Shown one piece after another: positions 55,266-63,357 of a DNA stretch of 64,000 nt. The translations under genes were made by a program, and so were the position numbers. The notes under the pieces are model-generated. The model searched no databases. It worked only from the letters and a program-made list of their open reading frames with translations, and was not told the origin of the DNA. Positions within the stretch are counted from its first letter, which is position 1, and each line of letters starts with the position of its first letter. This DNA is from Neorhizobium populisoli (GTDB lineage Bacteria > Pseudomonadota > Alphaproteobacteria > Rhizobiales > Rhizobiaceae). Location: assembly GCF_019430945.1 (NCBI RefSeq), contig NZ_JAHYCB010000001.1, forward strand, positions 744,001 through 808,000. Direction: 5' to 3'.

Positions 55266-57158
55266 ATGATGAAAAACCCTGCCGGCTGGCTGGCCCTGAT
55301 CGTACTCGCCATCGCATCGCTGCTGATGGTCTTCTTCGTCTTGCCCCGGATGGGCCAGGATACGAAGCCGATAGGAGAGGCAATTAATGCAGCCGGCAAC
55401 GCCGTCAAGGATGCCGTGACGGAAAATCAGCAGCCCGCCAAATCACCGGAGGCCGCAAAGCCGGCCGAACAGGCTGCCGCTCCAGCAACGGCACCTGCCG
55501 CACCTGCTTCGCAGGCCGCCCAGGCACAGGCACCGGCACCGGCCGCCCCCGCCGCTCCGCAGCCTTCCCAATCCGCAGCCGTGACGCCTTCCTTCGACGT
55601 GTTGCGCGTCGAGCCGGATGGCTCGGCCGTTATCGCCGGTCGTGCTGCGCCGAATTCCGCGCTTGAAGTCACCAACGGTCCCGCGACCGTCGCCAAGACC
55701 AATGTCGGCCCGAGCGGCGATTTCGTTGCCATTCTCGACAACCCGCTGCCGCCGGGTGACCATCAGCTCGTCCTCAAGGCGACCGGCAAGGACGGCAAGG
55801 CGACCGTTTCCGAAGAGACCGCCACGGTTTCCGTTCCTGTCGACAAGAGCGGCAAGCTGCTTGCCATGGTCACCACGCCCGGCAAGGCAAGCCGCCTGAT
55901 CGCGACCCCGGAAGCGGCGAAACCCGCAGCCCAGCCCGCCGCTCCCCAGCCCACCGCTCCAGTGACAGCGCAGGCGCCTGCTGCACCGGCTCCGCAAGTG
56001 GCAGCCGCGCCGACGGCGCCCGCAGCCCCGGCAGCTCCCGCCTCGCCCGACACCACGGTTGCCGGCCTGCCGGCCCTTCCGTCCGGTTCGGCGAACCTTG
56101 CTTCCTCCGCTCCCAACATGATGGCTTCCGCCCCCACCGCAGCAGCGCCCACAGCCGCAACGCCTGCGGCAACAGCACCGGTCGCAGCGGACCTGCGTGT
56201 CACCGCGGTCGAGATCGAAGGCCCGAAGATTTTCGTCGCCGGCGTCTATCGTTCCGGCGCGCAGTTGCGCGGCCAAGCCGACGGCAAGCCGATCGGCGCC
56301 GCCCAGGCGGGTGCGGACGGCAGCTTCGTGATCGAAGGCAATACCGACCTCACCGTCGGCGACCACCGGATTTCCGTCGAGGCGCTCGGCGCTGGCGGCC
56401 AAGTCCTGGTGCGTGTCGAAGTGCCTTTCAACCGTCCTGCCGGCGACCAGATCGCCGCTGTCGCTGCAGGCCCGAGTGCCGACGCGCTGGCGAAGATCGA
56501 TGCCGGCGCATTCGACAAGCTGCGCAACGAGACCGTGCGCGCCTTCAACCTTCTGCGCGGCCTTTACGACGGCGGCAAGGTTCCCTCGTTGGAGCAGATG
56601 GTCGCTGCCCGCTCGGGAACGTCGATCGCGCTGAAATCGCTTTCCGAATACCGTCTGCCTGTCGATGCCGCCGCGTCGGTCCGCATCATTGCCGAGACGA
56701 CCGCCAAGGATGCCGCGACCGCTCTTGCGGCACTCGACGCGCTGCCCAAGGATGTCGCATCCGTTGGTGCCGGCCTCAAACAGATTGGCGAGATGATCGC
56801 CAAGGCCGTCGGCCCGGTCATTGCCCAGCAATTGAAGGGCGTCGAGATGGCTGCAGCAGCACCGGCCGCTCCCGCAGCTGCCGCTTCGAACGCTGGTGGC
56901 GCCGTTACGATCCAGCAGGCACCGTTGACCCAGAGCGAACGCAACTCGGTGATCATCCGCCGTGGCGACACGCTGTGGCAGATATCCCGCCGCGTCTACG
57001 GCCAGGGCGTTCGTTACACGACGATCTACCTCGCCAACGAGGACCAAATCCGCAACCCGGACGTCATCCAGCCGGGCCAGATTTTCGGCGTGCCGGGTGA
57101 GGCCCTGCCGAACGCGGAAGAGCTGCATCGCGAACGGATGATGCACCGCCGGTCTTGA
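55266..57158 (+). CDS. Large Ala/Pro-rich membrane-anchored LysM protein
   Basis: This is a 630-residue protein. It has one N-terminal membrane helix (about 6-28), a long Ala/Pro/Gln-rich linker (about 55-105) and an Ig-like or BACON-like repeat (VDRVEP...GRAAPNS, about 110-200). A second Ala/Pro linker (about 215-310) is followed by a second similar repeat (about 315-395), a helical region and a C-terminal LysM (about 560-608; GDTLWQISRRVYGQG). It is anchored in the inner membrane and should bind peptidoglycan, linking the two. GGGAGAGG precedes the ATG at 55266. Confidence 0.88.
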   Translation: MMKNPAGWLALIVLAIASLLMVFFVLPRMGQDTKPIGEAINAAGNAVKDAVTENQQPAKSPEAAKPAEQAAAPATAPAAPASQAAQAQAPAPAAPAAPQPSQSAAVTPSFDVLRVEPDGSAVIAGRAAPNSALEVTNGPATVAKTNVGPSGDFVAILDNPLPPGDHQLVLKATGKDGKATVSEETATVSVPVDKSGKLLAMVTTPGKASRLIATPEAAKPAAQPAAPQPTAPVTAQAPAAPAPQVAAAPTAPAAPAAPASPDTTVAGLPALPSGSANLASSAPNMMASAPTAAAPTAATPAATAPVAADLRVTAVEIEGPKIFVAGVYRSGAQLRGQADGKPIGAAQAGADGSFVIEGNTDLTVGDHRISVEALGAGGQVLVRVEVPFNRPAGDQIAAVAAGPSADALAKIDAGAFDKLRNETVRAFNLLRGLYDGGKVPSLEQMVAARSGTSIALKSLSEYRLPVDAAASVRIIAETTAKDAATALAALDALPKDVASVGAGLKQIGEMIAKAVGPVIAQQLKGVEMAAAAPAAPAAAASNAGGAVTIQQAPLTQSERNSVIIRRGDTLWQISRRVYGQGVRYTTIYLANEDQIRNPDVIQPGQIFGVPGEALPNAEELHRERMMHRRS

Positions 57159-57858
57159 GGTTTGCCACACACTTTCTTCTTCCCCCTTGCGGGGGAAGAA
57201 GGGAGCTTGCCGCACCGCCTCATACGTCACATGGCGAATTGCGCGTGGACAATTTTCCGCTCCGCGAACAAACATCCCCCGTCTTTCAACAACTTACCCT
57301 TTCCGCCATCCCCCATTCATCCCCGCCCCCTCGCCCCACGCGATAATCCTCCTCGTCATCGGACGGGAAAGCCGGGTCGCGAACCGGTATCGTCCACGGG
57401 TCGAAATTCGGCTTCCGGTGATGGCTGCAAGGATGATCGGATGCGGGCCTGACAATCCCCTGAAAATCATCGAAACAGCCGGGCAGGCAGAACCTCCATC
57501 TCCTCCCCAATGCCACCACCGCCTGCCCTTCCCGCCATACCCGCGCCGGAGCGACATCCGGCGCGGCCATCGGCGCAGGCCGACTCAGCTCCGACTCGCA
57601 GTCCTTAATGGAACAAGCTCGGCCGCAACTCCTGACCGCAAGCCGGATCCTGCCTCTCCAATTGGTCGCTCTCCGGATGAAATATCCCGGGAAATTTCAT
57701 CACTTCAGGGTGATTTCCGCGGGATCGCAGCAGAAAGCGGCCCTCCCGGTCAGCTTCACGCATGCTGCGAGGCGAATAACCGGCATCGCAGTATATGACT
57801 GCGTATTATCTCCGGCTCCAAACCTCAGCCGCCTGATGACGCGCCTAAGGAGAACAAT
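57159..57858. other. 700-nt region with no supported gene
   Basis: After the hairpin at 57176-57201, no frame shows a protein-like composition. Open frames on both strands are rich in Arg, Pro and His, as expected from random GC-rich DNA. AT-richer sequence and purine tracts appear near 57670-57850, probably the promoter and leader of the next gene. It may be a decayed gene. Confidence 0.55.
57176..57201. repeat. Perfect 11-bp palindromic hairpin after the LysM gene
   Basis: CTTCTTCCCCC (57176-57186) and GGGGGAAGAAG (57191-57201) pair around a TTGC loop 17 nt after the LysM stop. It matches the stem core of the repeat at 63.0-63.2 kb and may be a short relative acting as a transcript end. 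Confidence 0.75.
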
Positions 57859-58572
57859 ATGGTTTCCAGCATTCATTCCATCCGGCTCTGGTCCAGCCAG
57901 GCCGCTCTCAATGCTTTCAAGGACGCAAGCGACACGTCTACCTCGTCGAGGCTCCCAATCGGGGGCTCGGCAAGTTCTTCGCTGGCCGACATCCTTTATC
58001 CGGACAATAGCGACGACGGCAGCGACTACGAGGACACTCAGCTCGAAGCGCTGATCGCCTCGCTGCAGCAGGCGATGAACGGCGGCAAGACAGACGACAC
58101 CCAAGAAGATGGCGATGTCGGCGACATGTCCAGCAAGGCTTTCATGAAGGCCCTGCGCGACAAGCTCGAAGGCCTGCAGGGCAGCCCTGACACCAAGGCG
58201 ATGGCCGACAAAATGCTGGCCGCACTCGACGCCGGCACGCTGACCGTAACCGATGCCGTCAACGGCGAACAGGTGAAAGCCTGGGACGTGACCGACAGCA
58301 AACAGCTTTCCGGCGCCAAGACCGAAGTCGACAAGAACGACTGGACCAGCTACCTCAAGGACATCCTGACCCGTGACGGCAGCGGCAAGTTCGTCCGCGC
58401 CAACGACAGCAGCTATATCGAGAAGGCGGGCGGCGCGAGCGGCTTCTTCGGCATGGTCGGCGAAGCCTATTATTACCTGTCCTGGACCACTCCGGCTCCG
58501 GCATCCGGCACTTCCGGCGGCAGCACATCCGGCAATGGCACGGGTTCCAGCAACGGCAGCTCGACCAAGTGA
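57859..58572 (+). CDS. Unrecognised protein with Ser/Gly-rich C-terminus
   Basis: This is a 237-residue protein of unknown family. It has no signal peptide. The N-terminus (MVSSIHSIRLWSSQAALNAF) is amphipathic and reminiscent of type I- or flagellar-exported proteins. The middle is acidic (DNSDDGSDYEDTQ), a helical region spans about 80-140, and the last 30 residues are Ser/Gly/Thr-rich (SGTSGGSTSGNGTGSSNG). AAGGAG lies about 10 nt upstream. It could be secreted, but no transporter gene is clearly linked. Confidence 0.7.
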   Translation: MVSSIHSIRLWSSQAALNAFKDASDTSTSSRLPIGGSASSSLADILYPDNSDDGSDYEDTQLEALIASLQQAMNGGKTDDTQEDGDVGDMSSKAFMKALRDKLEGLQGSPDTKAMADKMLAALDAGTLTVTDAVNGEQVKAWDVTDSKQLSGAKTEVDKNDWTSYLKDILTRDGSGKFVRANDSSYIEKAGGASGFFGMVGEAYYYLSWTTPAPASGTSGGSTSGNGTGSSNGSSTK

Positions 58573-58627
58573 TATTGATAAAGCCGGCGGCGCTTGCCTC
58601 CCGGCTTTTCATTTGCGGATGACAATC

Positions 58628-58783
58628 TCAGCCGATGAACGTCGCCAACGCGACTTTCAGCACATCGCCCGGGATGAGCCCGGCATGCTGCGCCACGTGA
58701 TATCCCGCCACAGCGGCATAATAGGCCGTGGCCCACAGGAGCACGCTTAATACCATGGCGATGGTATAGCTCTTCAATGTCAT
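58628..58783 (-). CDS. Small 51-residue membrane protein
   Basis: The frame begins MTLKSYTIAMVLSVLLWATAY and holds one or two hydrophobic segments ending ALATFIG. GGGGGAAA lies about 8 nt upstream of the ATG, which supports translation. I do not know the family. It converges with the upstream unknown gene. Confidence 0.5.
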   Translation of the reverse strand: MTLKSYTIAMVLSVLLWATAYYAAVAGYHVAQHAGLIPGDVLKVALATFIG

Positions 58784-59046
58784 TTCCGGTTTCCCCCGCA
58801 ACACCGCTAGATGAGCGGATCGACGGAGTTGCCGCAATTCGTAACCTTACCTACGCAACTTTCCCTTCGCATCTTCCCTGATTCACCGAAATGGAAGGCA
58901 AAGGGCGTTGATGGCGGTCGGCGAGCCCGAACTTTCACCAAACCGTCATTGCAACAAGCCCGGCCTGCGCTTATGTGCGGGGAGCATTTTGACAGGCCCG
59001 GCAAGCCCCGGCACGCGCTCGGCACGCAGGCTCCGCGGAGACATTC

Positions 59047-60948
59047 ATGGCAGCGAAGAAAAAGACCATTTCGGCGGATGCCAGTAATCCGCTCGGAACC
59101 CTCGTCAACCTGTGGCCCTATATGTGGCCGCATGGCCGCGCGGACCTGAAGGCGCGCGTGCTCTGGGCGACCTTCTATCTCTTCCTCGCCAAATTCATCC
59201 TGCTGGCCGTGCCCTATTTCTTCAAATGGGCGACCGATGCGCTGAACGGCAAGATGGACATGGTCGGCATCCTGCCGGCCTTTTTGCTTGGCGCGGTCGT
59301 GCTGATCATCGCCTACAATTTCACGCGCCTCCTGCAGCTCGGCCTGAACCAGCTGCGCGACGCGCTGTTTGCCTCCGTCGGGCAATATGCGGTGCGCCAG
59401 CTCGCCTACCGCACCTTCGTGCACATGCATCAGCTTTCGCTGCGTTTCCATCTGGAGCGCAAGACGGGCGGCCTGTCGCGCATCATCGAGCGCGGCACCA
59501 AGGGCATCGAGACGATCGTCCGCTTCACCATTCTCAACACCGTTCCGACGCTGCTCGAATTCGTGCTGACGGCAGTGATCTTCTGGGCTGCCTACGGCTT
59601 CTGGTACGTGGTCGTCACGGCCGTTACCGTGGCGCTCTATATCTGGTTTACCATCAAGGCCAGCGACTGGCGCATCGCCATCCGCCGCTCGATGAACGAC
59701 AGCGACACCGACGCCAATACCAAGGCGATCGACTCGCTCCTGAATTTCGAAACGGTCAAATATTTCGGCAACGAAGAGATGGAGGCCAAGCGCTTCGACG
59801 TCTCCATGGCGAAATATGAAAAGGCGGCCACCGAAGTCTGGACCTCGCTCGGCTGGCTGAACTTCGGCCAGGGCGTCATCTTCGGCCTTGGTACTCTGGT
59901 GATGATGATCATGTCCGGCCTTGCCGTGCAGCGTGGCGAGCAGACGATCGGCGATTTCGTGTTCGTCAACGCGCTGCTCATGCAGCTTTCCGTGCCGCTC
60001 AACTTCATCGGCTTCGTCTATCGCGAAATCCGCCAGGGCCTGACCGATATCGAGCAGATGTTCGATCTTCTGGAAGTCGATCCGGAAGTGGTCGACAAGC
60101 CGGACGCGAAGGAACTGGCGATCGGCCAAGGGCCGACGAAGGGCGCGATTTCCTTCAAGGACGTGCATTTCTCCTATGATGCGGCCCGGCCGATCCTGAA
60201 AGGCGTTTCCTTCGAAGTACCGGCTGGCAAGACGGTAGCGATCGTCGGGCCTTCGGGTGCCGGCAAATCCACGATTTCCCGCTTGCTCTACCGGTTCTAC
60301 GACATCCAGGACGGCTCGATCACCATCGACGGGCAGGATGTGCGCGACGTCACCCAGCATTCGCTGCGCAAGGTGATCGGCATGGTGCCGCAGGATACCG
60401 TGCTGTTCAACGATACGGTCGCCTACAATATCCGCTACGGCCGGCCGGGTGCTACCCAGGACGAGATGCTGGCAGCCGCTGACATAGCGCAGATCAGCCA
60501 TTTCATCCGTGCCCTGCCGGAAGGTTTCGAGACCAAGGTCGGCGAACGCGGCCTGAAGCTTTCGGGCGGCGAGAAGCAGCGCGTGGCGATCGCCCGCACC
60601 ATCCTCAAGGCGCCGCCGATCCTGATCCTCGACGAGGCGACCTCGGCGCTCGATACGACGACCGAACACGAGATCCAGTCGGCGCTCGATACGGTTTCGA
60701 AGAACCGCACGACGCTGGTCATCGCCCACCGGCTTTCCACCGTCATCAATGCGGATGAGATCATCGTCCTGCGCGACGGCAAGATCACCGAGCGTGGCAC
60801 ACATGCCGGGCTACTCGACCAGAACGGCCTTTACGCCTCGATGTGGAACCGCCAGCGTGAAGCGACGCAGGCCGAAGAACATCTGCGCCAGGTGCGCGAA
60901 AGCGACGACCTCGGCGTCGTCACACGCGGGCAGCCGGCTGCTGAATAA
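59047..60948 (+). CDS. Atm1-type ABC transporter (heavy-metal/ABCB7 class)
   Basis: This is a 633-residue half-transporter with a transmembrane domain (about 40-340; LLNFETVKYFGNEEMEAKRF is the Atm1 signature) and an ATPase domain with Walker [10 protein letters not shown], signature LSGGEKQR and Walker B LILDEATSALD. The family exports glutathione-linked sulfur or metal species; bacterial members give heavy-metal tolerance. GCGGAG precedes the ATG. The C-terminus has a short helical extension. Confidence 0.94.
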   Translation: MAAKKKTISADASNPLGTLVNLWPYMWPHGRADLKARVLWATFYLFLAKFILLAVPYFFKWATDALNGKMDMVGILPAFLLGAVVLIIAYNFTRLLQLGLNQLRDALFASVGQYAVRQLAYRTFVHMHQLSLRFHLERKTGGLSRIIERGTKGIETIVRFTILNTVPTLLEFVLTAVIFWAAYGFWYVVVTAVTVALYIWFTIKASDWRIAIRRSMNDSDTDANTKAIDSLLNFETVKYFGNEEMEAKRFDVSMAKYEKAATEVWTSLGWLNFGQGVIFGLGTLVMMIMSGLAVQRGEQTIGDFVFVNALLMQLSVPLNFIGFVYREIRQGLTDIEQMFDLLEVDPEVVDKPDAKELAIGQGPTKGAISFKDVHFSYDAARPILKGVSFEVPAGKTVAIVGPSGAGKSTISRLLYRFYDIQDGSITIDGQDVRDVTQHSLRKVIGMVPQDTVLFNDTVAYNIRYGRPGATQDEMLAAADIAQISHFIRALPEGFETKVGERGLKLSGGEKQRVAIARTILKAPPILILDEATSALDTTTEHEIQSALDTVSKNRTTLVIAHRLSTVINADEIIVLRDGKITERGTHAGLLDQNGLYASMWNRQREATQAEEHLRQVRESDDLGVVTRGQPAAE

Positions 60949-61008
60949 GTCAGTGGGTTGTCGAGCAGACCAGCCGCCGAATAATTGCGAGAACTTAGAA
61001 AGCAGAGA

Positions 61009-61149
61009 ATGAGAAGAAACCGCCAGACAAGAATGATGGTCCTTTTAGCGGTGGCCGCCGCTTATGCACTGGTGCTGATCTTCTACGGCTCGCCGCTGCT
61101 CGCCTTCACCACCTGGATGGGCTGGGTCGATCCGCAGGCGGCTCGGTAG
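61009..61149 (+). CDS. Small 46-residue membrane protein
   Basis: The frame encodes MRRNRQTRMMVLLAVAAAYALV..., with a basic N-terminus, one clear membrane helix, then a short segment ending WVDPQAAR and a TAG stop. GCAGAG lies upstream. It follows the ABC transporter by 60 nt and could be a small partner of it. There is no family recognition. Confidence 0.55.
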   Translation: MRRNRQTRMMVLLAVAAAYALVLIFYGSPLLAFTTWMGWVDPQAAR

Positions 61150-61155
61150 TCCCCT

Positions 61156-62082
61156 TCAGGCCGCTTCCACGACCGCTTTCGAGGTATATTCGCTCGGCGG
61201 GCAGCCGATCATCCGGCTGAAAGCGGTGCTGAACGCGCTGGCCGAGCGATAACCGATCTTCAGCGCAATCTCCTCCAACGAGCCGCGACCATGCAATAGC
61301 GCCTCCTTGGCAAGTGCCATGCGCCAGGAGAGGAGATATTCCACTGGCGCCGCACCGATCGCCTGCGAGAATTTCCGCGCGAAAACGGCGCGCGACATGC
61401 CGGCATCGCGCGCCAGTTCCTCTACCGTCCAGCCGCGGCCGACATCCGCATGAATGTTGGCGAGCGCCTTGGCGAGCTGTGGATCGGCAAGGCCGCCCAG
61501 CACACCCGCATGTGGCACCAGCGCCGCCTCACGCCGCAACGTCTCCACCAGCATCACCTCGATCAGCCGTGACAGGACCGTATCCCGCCCCGGCCGCATC
61601 TCACCAGCTTCATCGCGCACCATGGCGATGAGATTGCCGAGCCGCGCACCGGCCGCTTCCTCCGCGCGGACATGCATGACGGGCGGCAACAGGCCGACCA
61701 GCAGTTCGGCATTGGCAGGGTCGCAGACGATCAGGCCGCCGAGGATGCGTGTCGTTTCGCCGTCCTCCAGATTGCCGAGGCGGATTTCGCCATCCACCGT
61801 ATGGCGCGCCTTGAAGGCTTCATCCGAGAGTCCCGTCCCAGCGCCGGGTTGGCTGACGAACGTATCCGTCAGCGGCCTTGCCGAGAGCAGATAATCGCCG
61901 GGAACAAGCTCGACCGGCTCTGCCCCATCCGCACCGAACCAGCAGCGGCCTTGCGTGACGAAATAGAAGGTCGGTCCCGGCTGCGGCGGCACGCGCACGC
62001 CCCAGCGGCCGGAGGCGGCCATTGCGCCGAGCAGGACCGTGCGTGGCCTCAGAAGCTGGATGATATCCGTCAGCACATCCAT
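61156..62082 (-). CDS. AraC-family regulator with Cupin_6 domain
   Basis: This is a 308-residue regulator. The N-terminal cupin-like domain (FYFVTQGRCWFGADG..., VELVPGDYLL) is of the Cupin_6 type, and the C-terminus has two helix-turn-helix units (WTVEELARDAGMSRAVFAR; SLEEIALKIGYRSASAFS). The start (62080-62082) has no strong ribosome site; upstream in-frame ATGs exist. It diverges from the SDR gene, which it probably controls through the intergenic dyad. Confidence 0.9.
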   Translation of the reverse strand: MDVLTDIIQLLRPRTVLLGAMAASGRWGVRVPPQPGPTFYFVTQGRCWFGADGAEPVELVPGDYLLSARPLTDTFVSQPGAGTGLSDEAFKARHTVDGEIRLGNLEDGETTRILGGLIVCDPANAELLVGLLPPVMHVRAEEAAGARLGNLIAMVRDEAGEMRPGRDTVLSRLIEVMLVETLRREAALVPHAGVLGGLADPQLAKALANIHADVGRGWTVEELARDAGMSRAVFARKFSQAIGAAPVEYLLSWRMALAKEALLHGRGSLEEIALKIGYRSASAFSTAFSRMIGCPPSEYTSKAVVEAA

Positions 62083-62089
62083 GATGAGA

Positions 62090-62132
62090 CGATCCGTAAT
62101 GCAATGAAGACTTCTCATTATGTACCGGATCG
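62090..62132. promoter_or_regulatory. Dyad in the AraC-SDR intergenic region
   Basis: CGATCCG-TAATG (62090-62101) pairs with CATTA (62116-62120), then TGTAC as a bulge, then CGGATCG (62126-62132). It lies between two divergent starts and is a likely regulator site. Confidence 0.45.
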
Positions 62133-62178
62133 ATGGCACGGTCTAGTACAGGCTCATCAACAGACTGGAGCCAAGCAC

Positions 62179-63024
62179 ATGACCAAGACAGTTCTCATCA
62201 CCGGTTGCTCTTCGGGCCTCGGCAAATCCGCGGCCCGCCATTTCGCCCAGAGCGGCTGGAACGTCGTCGCGACGATGCGCAAGCCGGAGCCGGATCTTGC
62301 CCGGGAATTTCCCGACAGCGTTCTCGTCCAGGCACTCGACGTTGCCGATCCGGCCCGCATCGAAGCGGCATTCGAGGCGGGCGCGGCCCGTTTCGGCGGC
62401 ATCGACGCGGTGATCAACAATGCCGGCATCACCATTCTCTCGGTCTTCGAGGCGACGCCCGATCACGCCATCCGCCGCATTTTCGAGACGAATGTGTTCG
62501 GCACGATGAACGTCACCCGCGCGGCGCTCCCCTATCTTCGCCGCCAAGGTGGCGAGACGATCGTCAACGTCACCTCCGGCGTCGGGTTCGTCGCCGTGCC
62601 GCTGCTGTCGCTTTACGTTTCCTCCAAACACGCGGTCGAGGGACTGACTGAATCGCTATCCTATGAGCTGGAATCCCAGAATATCCGGGTGAAGCTGGTC
62701 GAGCCGGGCGCGATGCGCACCACCAACTTCACCGCGACCGGCATGGCCGCCTCGCAGGATGCGCCGGTGCCGGAGGGGTACAAGGCCTATTTCGACCATG
62801 CGCTCGGAGCGATGATCAACTATCCGTTCGAATCCACCGAAGAGCTTGCGGTAGCCGAGGCAATCTATGCCGCGGCGAATGACGAGACCCACCGGCTGCG
62901 CTATCCCGTCGGGCCAGATATCGAGGAATATGCGCGGCTGCGGTGGTCGACTTCTGAGGTGGAGTATCTGGCCGGAATGCATAGGCTGACGGGGCAGATG
63001 GCTTGGCGGGAGATTGGGAAATAG
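62179..63024 (+). CDS. SDR-family oxidoreductase
   Basis: This is a 281-residue protein with TGCSSGLGK for cofactor, NNAG, catalytic Ser in VTSGVG and Tyr-Lys in YVSSKHA, followed by VEPGAMRT. The pattern matches extended-length classical SDRs paired with AraC Cupin_6 regulators in many proteobacteria. The ATG at 62179 has GGAGCC upstream. The substrate is unknown. Confidence 0.93.
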   Translation: MTKTVLITGCSSGLGKSAARHFAQSGWNVVATMRKPEPDLAREFPDSVLVQALDVADPARIEAAFEAGAARFGGIDAVINNAGITILSVFEATPDHAIRRIFETNVFGTMNVTRAALPYLRRQGGETIVNVTSGVGFVAVPLLSLYVSSKHAVEGLTESLSYELESQNIRVKLVEPGAMRTTNFTATGMAASQDAPVPEGYKAYFDHALGAMINYPFESTEELAVAEAIYAAANDETHRLRYPVGPDIEEYARLRWSTSEVEYLAGMHRLTGQMAWREIGK

Positions 63025-63040
63025 GACGGCACTCACGGGC

Positions 63041-63179
63041 TCCCCTCTTCCCCCTTGCGGGGAAGATGTCAGCGGCGCTGACAGATGGGGGTGGTTCAGC
63101 ACATTCTACCGTCGAGTTCGTGGCACCACCCCCATCTGTCGCCTCTGGCGACATCTTCCCCGCAAGGGGGAAGAAGGGA
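63041..63179. repeat. Inverted palindromic repeat between SDR and LLM genes
   Basis: The left arm (63041-63094) and right arm (63126-63179) are imperfect reverse complements about 54 nt long around a 31-nt centre. Each arm contains CTTCCCCCTTGCGGGGAAG-type stems, so a large cruciform or RNA hairpin is possible. It starts 16 nt after the SDR stop. Confidence 0.8.
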
Positions 63180-63209
63180 GTATGTCGCACCGCCGGCGCA
63201 GATCATCGA

Positions 63210-63357
63210 GGTGATACACCCACCAATTGGCGATTTGAGTGTGCTTTAACAACCCCTCCAGAGTAAACAGTCCGTCCCCACTCCACCACCTGTATCTCCC
63301 GCCGAAATCATGCGATGACGCACTCAACGTAAACTTAAAACGATCGGGTGTATCACC
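63210..63357. promoter_or_regulatory. Pair of inverted GGTGATACACCC sites upstream of LLM gene
   Basis: GGTGATACACCC (63210-63221) and its exact reverse complement GGGTGTATCACC (63346-63357) are 124 nt apart. Each is itself near-palindromic (GGTG-N3-CACC), as expected of a regulator operator. The second ends on the base before the ATG, so it also covers the ribosome-binding region. Confidence 0.55.

Larger units (their letters stand above)
63025..63357. other. 333-nt intergenic region before the LLM gene
   Basis: The first half is the inverted palindromic repeat (63041-63179). The second half has no gene. It contains two copies of GGTGATACACCC in opposite orientation, one at 63210-63221 and one at 63346-63357 directly before the start codon, described separately. 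Confidence 0.65.

Noticed and set aside
55443-57275. Minus-strand open frame of 610 codons opposite the LysM gene
   Set aside because: It is Gly/Arg/Cys-rich from the Ala/Pro codons of the real gene; no start site or domain.
57187-57798. Open frames on both strands in the 57.2-57.8 kb gap
   Set aside because: Composition is Arg/Pro/His-rich, no ribosome site is clear and no motif is seen; treated as non-coding pending comparison.
58807-60804. Minus-strand open frame of 665 codons opposite the ABC transporter
   Set aside because: The ABC protein has all ATPase motifs; the opposite frame has none.
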